Of a stretch of DNA of 6,017 nucleotides, positions 1-5,455 are shown piece after piece. Numbering within the stretch: position 1 is the first letter of the stretch; each line of letters begins with the position of its first letter. Location: positions 1-6,017 of the forward strand of contig JANYCP010000110.1 in NCBI GenBank assembly GCA_025360265.1. Direction: 5' to 3'. A program made the position numbers and the translations under genes. The DNA is from Gemmatimonadota bacterium (GTDB taxonomy: Bacteria; Gemmatimonadota; Gemmatimonadetes; Gemmatimonadales; GWC2-71-9). The notes beneath the pieces are model-generated. The model did no database searches and was not told the DNA's origin. It saw only the letters and a program-made list of their open reading frames with translations.

Positions 1-53
1 CCAGCGTCAAGTTGCCGCCGCCGGAACCTGACGTGGGGCCCGATCACCGATGA
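1..53 (+). CDS. Possible 3' end of an upstream gene (partial)
   Basis: The reading frame from base 3 is open to a TGA at 51-53 and would encode a tail with the residues SVKLPPPEPDVGPDHR. The stop overlaps the ATG of the next gene as ATGA, a common arrangement in tightly packed operons, and this is the main reason to favour this frame. Only 16 codons are visible, so no function can be given. The other two frames are also possible: one stops at 29-31, and one runs on into the next gene. Confidence 0.35.
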   Translation, partial: SVKLPPPEPDVGPDHR

Positions 54-1423
54 GACGCTTGGCGCTGTTGCTGGCACTGGTCGCATGCAGCGCTGACCCG
101 TCCACAACCAATGCGCTGGGTCCGCTTTCGATAGCCGTCACCAGCGGGGACGCCCAGATCGCCGATGTCGGCGACCCCCTCACCCACCCCGTCCACTTTC
201 AGGTCGTCAACGCAAACAAGGAACCGATGAGCGGCATCACGGTGAAGTTTGTCGTGACCATCGGCGACGGTAGCGTCCCGTCATTCCAGCAGATCACCGA
301 CAACAACGGCACCGTTGCCACCGAGTGGATCATGGGCAACCTCGGCGGCGTGCAACTGCTCGAGGCGCAGCTCGAGTCCGGCGCGATCGCCATCGCCAGC
401 GCAGCCACTTGCCGTCCGGGTGAGTGCTATCCCGAATCCCGGCTCGAAGGACCATTGAGTGACGCCACGCTACTGACGCTCCTGACCTATGAAGCATCAG
501 GACAAACCATTCATCCTGACGTCGTGCACGGTCACGGCGCTGTCGACGGATTCTGGCTGGCCGTGACGCCGTTTCCCGGCGGCGATCTCACCAAGGAAAA
601 TCCGTCGATCTTTCGCGCCGGACCGGCGCACAGCTGGGCACCGCCGGCCGGGGTCGTCAATCCGCTGGCGTTACCGTCACCAGTGAATGGCAACAACTCT
701 GATCCGGACATCGTCTTCAATCCGACCGATCAGCGACTCTGGATGTTCTACCGTACCTATGGCAAGCAAAATGTGATCTCGGTCATCCGCAGTGCCGATG
801 GGTTGCACTGGGACAACGCCGCCACGGTGATCACCGTGCCCGCTCACCAGCTAGTCTCACCGGCGATCGTGCGCGGTGCGCCGCATGCAGCGTGGTCGAT
901 GTGGTCGATCAACGCCGGCGCGCAAGGATGCGACGCCGGAACAACAACGGTGGAGCGCCGGACGTCAAGCGACGGCCTCAAGTGGAATGTGGCGTCAGTC
1001 ACCGATCTGGCGCAGCCGGGCCAGGTGATCTGGCACATCGACGTCCAATGGATCCCGGCGCGCCTGGAATACTGGGCGGTGTACAACACGTATCCGACCG
1101 GGTCGAACTGCGCCACGCATTCGCTCTACCTCGCGCGCAGCACCGATGGTGCACACTGGACGGTGTCGCCGTCGCCGATTGCACGATCGGGATTGATCGA
1201 GGAATTCGCCGACGTCATTTATCGCGCGTCCTTCCTGACCGACTCGAAGGCAAATCATGTGACACTCTGGTTGTCGGGAGCGCGATACTACGAGGGCGCA
1301 GGATACGCCTGGCGCACCGCCAGCGTGGCGACATCAACGGCCGAACTGTTTGCCATCGCCGGGGCACCGACGCCGGCGTTCGCCGCGAATCCGTACCGCG
1401 TGCTGCCGTCCCCCGAACCATAG
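50..1423 (+). CDS. Secreted lipoprotein: Ig-like domain plus sialidase/GH43-like beta-propeller
   Basis: The 457-residue product starts with a lipoprotein signal (MRRLALLLALVAC, lipobox ending at Cys13), so it should be exported and lipidated. Residues about 23-120 look like a bacterial Ig-like (Big_1 type) domain, with a 'xPMSGITVKFVVTxGxGSV...TDNNGTVATEW' style pattern. From about 150 on, the sequence resembles beta-propeller proteins of the sialidase/GH43-like kind: a 'FWLAVTPFPGGD..KENPSIF' segment, an 'SDPDIVFNP...LWMFYR' segment, and three Asp-box-like motifs, SADGLHW (248-254), SSDGLKW (306-312) and STDGAHW (364-370). The motifs are spaced exactly 58 residues apart, as expected for successive propeller blades. 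A role in binding or cleaving extracellular glycans is possible, but I cannot identify catalytic residues and the substrate is unknown. Four cysteines (121, 126, 294, 354) lie outside the signal and could form disulfides. The ATG at 50 gives an intact signal peptide. An upstream G-run at 35-38 is a poor Shine-Dalgarno. Confidence 0.85.
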   Translation: MRRLALLLALVACSADPSTTNALGPLSIAVTSGDAQIADVGDPLTHPVHFQVVNANKEPMSGITVKFVVTIGDGSVPSFQQITDNNGTVATEWIMGNLGGVQLLEAQLESGAIAIASAATCRPGECYPESRLEGPLSDATLLTLLTYEASGQTIHPDVVHGHGAVDGFWLAVTPFPGGDLTKENPSIFRAGPAHSWAPPAGVVNPLALPSPVNGNNSDPDIVFNPTDQRLWMFYRTYGKQNVISVIRSADGLHWDNAATVITVPAHQLVSPAIVRGAPHAAWSMWSINAGAQGCDAGTTTVERRTSSDGLKWNVASVTDLAQPGQVIWHIDVQWIPARLEYWAVYNTYPTGSNCATHSLYLARSTDGAHWTVSPSPIARSGLIEEFADVIYRASFLTDSKANHVTLWLSGARYYEGAGYAWRTASVATSTAELFAIAGAPTPAFAANPYRVLPSPEP

Positions 1424-1458
1424 GGGCACAGCATGCCGTGCCCCCGACACCGTGCCCC
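1423..1458 (+). terminator. GC-rich hairpin after the lipoprotein gene, without a T-run
   Basis: GGGGCAC (1423-1429) can pair with GTGCCCC (1438-1444) across an 8-base loop that itself contains GCATGC. A second copy of the right arm, CCGTGCCCC, occurs at 1450-1458, so two alternative hairpins can form. No U-tract follows, so an intrinsic terminator is uncertain. It could be a Rho-assisted or mRNA-stabilising structure. Confidence 0.35.
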
Positions 1459-1487
1459 GATGGCTGTCGATACGGGCGTGAACGCGT

Positions 1488-1498
1488 TAGCATAAAGC
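1488..1498 (+). promoter_or_regulatory. Possible -10 element for a leaderless transcript
   Basis: TAGCAT at 1488-1493 resembles a TAnnnT -10 box and ends 5 nt before the ATG at 1499. There is no Shine-Dalgarno sequence before this ATG. The distance fits transcription starting at or next to the A of the start codon. No convincing -35 box was found. Confidence 0.35.
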
Positions 1499-2167
1499 AT
1501 GACAACTCCACGACGAGATTTCCTCAAGCGCCTCGGCGCCACCGGTGCCTTCGCCGCGATCGGCCTGCCGGCCGCGCTTCAAGCCGAACCGGCCCATCAC
1601 GACGTTCCCGTGAGCGACAAATGGGACATGACGTGGTGCGACCGGATCACCGGCAAGGTGCGCGCGGTGTTCGACTCGCCACAGGTGGCTGAAGGCGGTG
1701 GGATGTTCCGCGCCCAGCTCTGGCGCGACCAGCACATGGAGGTCTACGGCGCACCGCTGACCGATATCAGCGCGGTGCTTGTCATTCGCCACGAGGCGAT
1801 TCCGCTGGTGATGAACGACCTCTACTGGCAGCGCTTCGACCTCGGCAAGGAGCTCAAGCTCAAGGACGAAAACGACAAGAAGTGGACGAAGGTCAATCCG
1901 GTCGGTGTGCTGCATCCTGGCACGCCGGAGAAATACACCAAGTACAACATCGCCGAGTTCACCAAGAGCGGCGGGACAGTGCTGGCGTGCAACCTGGCGT
2001 TCGGTGAGGTCGTCGCGAAGTTCATGAAGGAAGACAAGCTGTCCAAGGAGGACGCTCGCAAGAAGGCGATCGACCACCTGATTCCTGGCGTTATTCTGCA
2101 GCCGTCAGGCGGCTTCGCCGTGCTGCGCGCCCAGCAAGCCGGCTGCAACTACCTACTCGCGAGCTGA
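1499..2167 (+). CDS. Tat-exported DsrE-like protein
   Basis: The 222-residue product begins with a twin-arginine signal (RRDFLKRLG, residues 5-13), a short hydrophobic stretch, and a likely cleavage site after ALQA (residue 29), so it should be exported folded to the periplasm. The mature part resembles the DsrE/DsrF-like sulfur-relay fold. It has a beta strand 'ISAVLVIRHEAI' (90-101), a middle region ending in 'GGTVLACNLAF' with Cys164 where many DsrE-like proteins carry a cysteine, and a C-terminal 'PSGGFAVLRAQQAGCNYLLAS' resembling the DsrE ending 'PxGxxxLxxxQxxGYxY'. Cys216 replaces a residue often Tyr or another amino acid. Charged Lys-rich stretches at 117-131 and 177-190 appear to be loops or helices. 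Its substrate is unknown; a periplasmic persulfide or redox role is only a possibility. The DUF6526-like gene starts 3 nt after its stop, so the two are probably co-transcribed. Confidence 0.75.
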   Translation: MTTPRRDFLKRLGATGAFAAIGLPAALQAEPAHHDVPVSDKWDMTWCDRITGKVRAVFDSPQVAEGGGMFRAQLWRDQHMEVYGAPLTDISAVLVIRHEAIPLVMNDLYWQRFDLGKELKLKDENDKKWTKVNPVGVLHPGTPEKYTKYNIAEFTKSGGTVLACNLAFGEVVAKFMKEDKLSKEDARKKAIDHLIPGVILQPSGGFAVLRAQQAGCNYLLAS

Positions 2168-2170
2168 CCG

Positions 2171-2611
2171 ATGAGCCATCCCGCCGCACAAGACTTGAAA
2201 TCACATGCCCGGTGGGTGCCGTGGTTTCATTTCGTCGCCGGACCGATCCTGCTGGTGAACCTGGTGTACTCGATCGTGCTGGTCGTGAAGAGCGCCAGCT
2301 GGGACAACATCGACAACGCGCTGGTCGGCGTCGCGTTGTTGCTGGTGTTCTTCGGGGCGCGCACCTTCGCAACGGCGGTGCAGGACCGCGTGATCCGGCT
2401 GGAGGAACAACTGCGCTTCGAACGCCTCTTCCCGGCCGAACTGAAAATGCGGATCCCGGAATTCACCCGCGAGCAGTTCGTCGCACTCCGATTCGCATCA
2501 GACCACGAGCTGCCGGAACTGGCGCGCGCGGTGCTCGACCAGCGGCTGCACGACAAGGGCGAGATCAAGGAGATGGTCAAGGAGTGGCGCGGCGATCACC
2601 TGAGGGCGTGA
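2171..2611 (+). CDS. DUF6526-like membrane protein
   Basis: This is a 146-residue protein with two predicted membrane helices at about 18-39 (WFHFVAGPILLVNLVYSIVLVV) and 49-70, followed by a soluble, presumably cytoplasmic, C-terminal half. The segment after helix 2 has the sequence 'VQDRVIRLEEQLRFERLFP', and further on 'REQFVALRFASDHELPELARAVL'. This pattern matches my recollection of the DUF6526 family, in which 'VQDRxIRLEExLR' and 'QLVALRFASDxELP' are conserved; the function of the family is unknown. The ATG at 2171 lies 3 nt after the stop of the DsrE-like gene, with only a weak upstream GAG, so translation is probably coupled. The last 16 nt overlap the end of the convergent SCO-like gene. 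Confidence 0.75.
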   Translation: MSHPAAQDLKSHARWVPWFHFVAGPILLVNLVYSIVLVVKSASWDNIDNALVGVALLLVFFGARTFATAVQDRVIRLEEQLRFERLFPAELKMRIPEFTREQFVALRFASDHELPELARAVLDQRLHDKGEIKEMVKEWRGDHLRA

Positions 2612-3207
2612 ATATCGGCAATCAGGCGCTCCACATCGAACATCAGCGAGCCATCGTACACACCGCGAATCCGGCGTTGTCCGTCAACCAGCACGAACGT
2701 CTCGCTGTGCAGCGCCGGCGTCGCGGTACCGTTGATGCTATCCGGTAACTGCGCGAAATAGGAATCACGCGCCAACCCTCCGATCGTGGTTGCCGGTCCA
2801 GTAAGCAAATGCCACTGGCCGCGCACGATTCCGTTTGCACGAGCGTAGCGTTGCAGCGTCGCCGTGTCATCGCGCTCCGGCGCCACCGTGTGCGACAGAA
2901 TCAGGACATTGGAGTCTGCACGGAAGGCCTCCTGCACCTTCGCCAGATTCGATCGCAGCGTTGGGCACAGCTGCTGACAGGTCGTAAAGAAGAATGAGGC
3001 GACATACACCTTCCCCTCCAGGCTGGTACCCGTCACCTCGACCCCGTCCTGATCGAGCAGTGAGAAATCCGTCACGCGATGAATGCGCGAGTATTCCGGC
3101 GCGCCGGGAGTGATCCATTCCGGCGTCCTGTCCGCCGTCTGGTAAAACGGCAGCGCTGCCCGGTTGTGACAACCAGCCAGCAGGACCAGCAACAACAATG
3201 TCTTCAT
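2596..3207 (-). CDS. SCO1/SenC-family lipoprotein (copper chaperone / thiol redox protein)
   Basis: The 203-residue protein has a lipoprotein signal (MKTLLLLVLLAGC, lipobox LAGC, Cys13) and a thioredoxin-like SCO1/SenC domain. Visible hallmarks are 'TDFSLLDQDG' (46-55), the metal/redox motif C77-QQL-C81-P in 'FFTTCQQLCPTL', 'SHTVAPERD' (105-113), which matches the usual 'SxDPERD' segment, and His167 in 'LHSETFVLVD', which matches the distal copper ligand. All three expected Cu ligands (Cys, Cys, His) are present. SCO proteins deliver copper to the CuA site of cytochrome c oxidase or act as thiol oxidoreductases; which applies here cannot be told, since no oxidase genes are in the window. I chose the ATG at 3207 over the upstream start at 3240 because it begins at the signal peptide and overlaps the TGA of the preceding MORN gene by 4 nt (ATGA). 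It is the third gene of the YHYH operon. Confidence 0.9.
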   Translation of the reverse strand: MKTLLLLVLLAGCHNRAALPFYQTADRTPEWITPGAPEYSRIHRVTDFSLLDQDGVEVTGTSLEGKVYVASFFFTTCQQLCPTLRSNLAKVQEAFRADSNVLILSHTVAPERDDTATLQRYARANGIVRGQWHLLTGPATTIGGLARDSYFAQLPDSINGTATPALHSETFVLVDGQRRIRGVYDGSLMFDVERLIADIHALR

Positions 3208-3623
3208 GGGATCACCACGGCCGAATCGAGTCCGGTGCAACCCTTCGTGCCCGGGAGCCCGAAGCGTCGGCCATCACGCATCACATAGTTCGCGCGTAGC
3301 GTTCCGTCGGTGTACCACATCCGCTCGCTGCCTTCCTCATGGCCCGCCCGGTAGTGGAAGTCGCGGTACTGAATGCCATTGGGATACCACTCATGCGCCT
3401 CGCCTTCGATCAAGCCATCGCGATAGTGATAGACAAAATGCACACGACCATCCGCCCACCAGCCGGTGTGGAGGCCATCCTCCCTGCCCCCACGATAGCT
3501 GCGGCGATACCAGAGCTGGCCGTTGGGATATCGTGCCTCGACCACCACACGCGGTGCTTGCGGTGCAAAGCTCGCCAGCCCCGACACCAACGCGATCGCG
3601 GACATCATCGATCGGACCGACAT
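3204..3623 (-). CDS. Secreted MORN-repeat (YwqK-like) protein
   Basis: The 139-residue product has an N-terminal signal-like segment (about 1-23) and then four imperfect repeats of about 24 residues of the MORN_2 type: 'YPNGQLWYRRSYRGGREDG' (32-50), 'ADGRVHFVYHYRDGLIEG' (57-74), 'PNGIQYRDFHYRAGHEEG' (81-98) and 'TDGTLRANYVMRDGRRFG' (105-122). It ends with 'LPGTKGC' and a short hydrophobic tail. Annotation pipelines often label such proteins 'toxin-antitoxin system YwqK family antitoxin', but nothing here suggests a toxin-antitoxin pair; a structural or binding role is more likely. The ATG at 3623 is preferred to the upstream in-frame start at 3668 because it lies 1 nt after the TAG of the YHYH gene and begins the signal peptide. 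Its TGA overlaps the SCO start, so all three genes are translationally coupled. Confidence 0.8.
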   Translation of the reverse strand: MSVRSMMSAIALVSGLASFAPQAPRVVVEARYPNGQLWYRRSYRGGREDGLHTGWWADGRVHFVYHYRDGLIEGEAHEWYPNGIQYRDFHYRAGHEEGSERMWYTDGTLRANYVMRDGRRFGLPGTKGCTGLDSAVVIP

Positions 3624-3624
3624 C

Positions 3625-4380
3625 CTATTGCGCCACCGTGCCGGCAGTGCCATAGAAGCCGGAGCCATTGATATATGGGTCTGTGCTGGTGATGTGGTAA
3701 TGATAGATTCCGGCCGGATAGTCGGCTGTCACCGCAACATGCCCGTGGTAGGCGTCGAGATCCGCGTTGGAAATCGTCTTCGTTCCTTCCTTCGGTCCGT
3801 ACACCGGGAAGCCGTCCAGTAGAAATCCGATCAACGCATCGGTGCCTTTCGCCGACGTGATCCATGTCGGCTCCGAGTGATAGTGATACATGTTCGTCGG
3901 AGTGGGATGGCCGTTCCACTGATCGAACGTATTGATTTCCACGGTGAGCGGATTGTTCTGCCCGTTGTATTGATTGAAGAGCGAAACGCCATTGACGGCG
4001 ATACCGATCGGACCGAGCGGCGTGGCCGCATGATTCGACGCCATGACCGGACTCACCGGAATCCGGAAGGTCAGCTGCTGGGCGATGATCACCTGCGTGC
4101 CCGCGCGCGAATAGTTCGGGTTAGTGCCGTTGTATGCCTGGTATCGTGAATCCGACGTCGGCCAGTACGCACTCTTGTGATCGGGCAGGTTCGCCGTCTG
4201 GAGCACAATGAAATTGCCGTCGCGAGTGACGGTGACGCCGTTGCCGAACTTCTGAAAGACCGCCGGCACCGAATCCGAGCCGGTCGTGGTGGTGGTTGTC
4301 GTCGCGTCACTGGAGCAGCCGGCGGCAGACCCGGCAGTGGCGAGCAATCCCGCGAACATGAGGTGCAGATAGCGATGCAT
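3625..4380 (-). CDS. YHYH-domain lipoprotein
   Basis: The 251-residue product has a lipoprotein-like signal ending in AAGC (Cys22), followed by a short Ser/Thr linker with seven consecutive threonines (27-33). The rest matches the YHYH family (PF14240 type). It has two YHYH motifs (165-168 in 'NMYHYHSEP', 226-229 in 'AGIYHYHIT'), 'LIGFLLDGFPVYGP' (183-196), 'DAYHGHV' (209-215) and a 'DPYINGSGFYG' ending. The function of the family is not established. The histidine pairs look suited to binding a metal, but that is inference. It is the first gene of the YHYH-MORN-SCO operon. An AGGA Shine-Dalgarno lies 8 nt before the ATG, and a matching ECF-type promoter lies just upstream at 4414-4441. The signal peptide lacks a strong Lys/Arg-rich start (MHRY), but the hydrophobic core is clear. 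Confidence 0.85.
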   Translation of the reverse strand: MHRYLHLMFAGLLATAGSAAGCSSDATTTTTTTGSDSVPAVFQKFGNGVTVTRDGNFIVLQTANLPDHKSAYWPTSDSRYQAYNGTNPNYSRAGTQVIIAQQLTFRIPVSPVMASNHAATPLGPIGIAVNGVSLFNQYNGQNNPLTVEINTFDQWNGHPTPTNMYHYHSEPTWITSAKGTDALIGFLLDGFPVYGPKEGTKTISNADLDAYHGHVAVTADYPAGIYHYHITSTDPYINGSGFYGTAGTVAQ

Positions 4381-4413
4381 CGGGCCGGTCCTGGTTGGGG
4401 TCTGGTTACAGAA

Positions 4414-4441
4414 TGGACAGCCGAGGCGGGCGAATCATTCC
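4414..4441 (-). promoter_or_regulatory. Predicted ECF-type promoter for the YHYH-MORN-SCO operon
   Basis: Read on the minus strand, GGAAT (4441-4437) is followed by a 17-nt spacer and TGTCCA (4419-4414). This fits the general ECF consensus of a GGAAC-like -35 and a GTC-containing -10. Transcription would start near 4407, giving a leader of about 27 nt with an AGGA ribosome site before the ATG at 4380. It has the same spacing and nearly the same elements as the promoter on the opposite strand. Confidence 0.6.
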
Positions 4442-4454
4442 CTGTCCAACGGGT

Positions 4455-4482
4455 GGAATGGCCTGCCCCGGCCCGGTGTCTA
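4455..4482 (+). promoter_or_regulatory. Predicted ECF-type promoter for the sigma factor operon
   Basis: GGAAT (4455-4459), a 17-nt spacer, and TGTCTA (4477-4482) match the ECF-type -35/-10 pattern. Transcription would start near 4489. ECF genes are commonly autoregulated, so the matching elements upstream of the sigma gene and of the divergent operon suggest one regulator. The prediction rests on sequence pattern only. Confidence 0.55.
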
Positions 4483-4567
4483 GGTAAGGATGACCGCTAT
4501 CGCGATGACTCACGCGCCCCGGTGGGCCCCAATGGTCCGGACCGGCTCCCGGCCCTGGCCTTTCCTC

Positions 4568-5152
4568 ATGGCTGATACCGAATCGGACCTTCTGACTGCG
4601 GTACGCCGCGGCGATCAGTCGGCGTGGCGTGCGCTGGTCGAGCGCCACGAAGGGGCCGTCGCCGCCGTGGTGGTCGGCATGCTCGGGCCCGGCGACGAAG
4701 CCGACGACGTTGGCCAGGAAACGTTCATTCGCTTCTACCGCTCGCTCAATTCGTTTCGTGGCGACGCCTCGCTCAAGACCTGGCTGCAAAAGATCGCGAC
4801 CAATCTCTCGCTCAACGCACTCAAGCGACGCAAGCGTGGCCTGCGTCGCTTCATCGACATGGATGACGCGGATGAGTCCGCGCCGCAATTACAATCTGAC
4901 GGCGCAGCGCAGCAAACCGCGCTCGGCGACGTCGAGATGGTGCGCGCTGCGGTGGCAGCACTCGCCGACAAGCATCGCCCCGTGGTGGTGCTGCGCATGA
5001 TCGAGGGATACTCGACGCGCGAGACGGCAGCTATGCTGGGTATCCCGGAAGGAACGGTGCTGTCGCGGTTGTCGCGGGCACTGGAACAGCTGAAAGTATT
5101 GCTCGCACCTGCCATGCAAGGTGATATCACGGGAGCCGGTCATGTCGCCTGA
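4568..5152 (+). CDS. ECF RNA polymerase sigma factor
   Basis: The 194-residue product has the two-domain architecture of extracytoplasmic-function sigma factors. Region 2 (about 5-90) shows 'GDEADDVGQETFIRFYRSL' with the usual DDVxQETF core, then 'FRGDASLKTWLQKIATNLSLN' and a basic 'KRRKR'. An acidic linker (97-123) follows. Region 4 (about 125-180) has 'LADKHRPVVVLRMIEGYS' and the helix-turn-helix 'TRETAAMLGIPEGTVLSRLSRALEQL' (150-175). It should direct RNA polymerase to a small regulon that probably includes its own operon. The ATG at 4568 is chosen because homology to the family begins right after it. Upstream in-frame ATGs at 4490, 4505 and 4532 would add an unrelated Pro/Arg-rich tail. 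No clear Shine-Dalgarno precedes 4568, so the exact start is uncertain. The end overlaps the next gene by 11 nt. Confidence 0.92.
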   Translation: MADTESDLLTAVRRGDQSAWRALVERHEGAVAAVVVGMLGPGDEADDVGQETFIRFYRSLNSFRGDASLKTWLQKIATNLSLNALKRRKRGLRRFIDMDDADESAPQLQSDGAAQQTALGDVEMVRAAVAALADKHRPVVVLRMIEGYSTRETAAMLGIPEGTVLSRLSRALEQLKVLLAPAMQGDITGAGHVA

Positions 5153-5441
5153 CGATGAACTCGAAATGATGTTGCGTCGGTCTCGCGTCGATCACTTCGC
5201 GGCGGGGTTCGTGGGCCGAGTGGTGCGGCGCACGGATCCGGCGCAACGCCAGCTGGGATCGGTGTTGCAGCGATACTTCATCTGGCTCGTTCCGGCGGCC
5301 GTCACGGCGATCGCCGTGCTGGCGATCCACAATGCGCGCGCGTCGCAGAACTCGCATGGTGGCATCGATGCGCTGCTCGCTCTGCAGCCGGTGACGCTTG
5401 ATGCGGCGTACAGTTTTTCCGCCGGAGGCACGGCGCCATGA
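5142..5441 (+). CDS. Small single-helix membrane protein, likely anti-sigma factor
   Basis: The 99-residue protein starts within the last codons of the sigma gene (11-nt overlap), with GGGAG at 5131-5135 six nt before the ATG. Residues 1-45 are charged and presumably cytoplasmic ('DDELEMMLRRSRVDHFAAGFVGRVVRR'), residues about 46-62 form one membrane helix (FIWLVPAAVTAIAVLAI), and about 35 residues follow on the far side. There is no zinc-finger HxxxCxxC motif, so it is not a ZAS-type anti-sigma factor. Its size, topology and position after an ECF gene resemble CnrY-like anti-sigma factors, in which a short cytoplasmic segment clamps the sigma factor. This role is inferred from context, as sequence similarity to a named family was not recognised. 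The upstream in-frame GTG at 5121 would add seven residues and is less likely given the ribosome site. Confidence 0.7.
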   Translation: MSPDDELEMMLRRSRVDHFAAGFVGRVVRRTDPAQRQLGSVLQRYFIWLVPAAVTAIAVLAIHNARASQNSHGGIDALLALQPVTLDAAYSFSAGGTAP

Positions 5442-5455
5442 GGTTACGTCGATGA
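5438..5455 (+). other. Five-codon mini-ORF with a strong ribosome site, or the displaced start of the next gene
   Basis: GGAGG (5424-5428) lies 9 nt before an ATG (5438) that overlaps the anti-sigma stop as ATGA. The frame reads MRLRR and ends at TGA 5453-5455, which overlaps the ATG of the next gene (5452), again as ATGA. It may act as a reinitiation relay, or it may be the true N-terminus of the next gene separated from it by a one-base shift. Confidence 0.4.

Noticed and set aside
892..1692. Long + strand reading frame of 266 codons spanning two genes
   Set aside because: It runs out of frame through the lipoprotein and Tat/DsrE-like genes, is very Arg-rich and has no recognisable domain; typical GC-rich shadow frame.
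1487..2077. Minus-strand frame of 196 codons opposite the DsrE-like gene
   Set aside because: Antisense to a gene with a clear Tat signal and domain pattern; no signal or family resemblance of its own.
2643..2870. Small minus-strand frame inside the SCO-like gene
   Set aside because: Shadow frame within a well-supported SCO1-type coding region.
3204..3668. MORN/YwqK-like gene as part of a toxin-antitoxin system
   Set aside because: The name comes from automated labels for the repeat. The neighbours are YHYH and SCO genes and the product has a signal-like N-terminus, so no toxin is evident.
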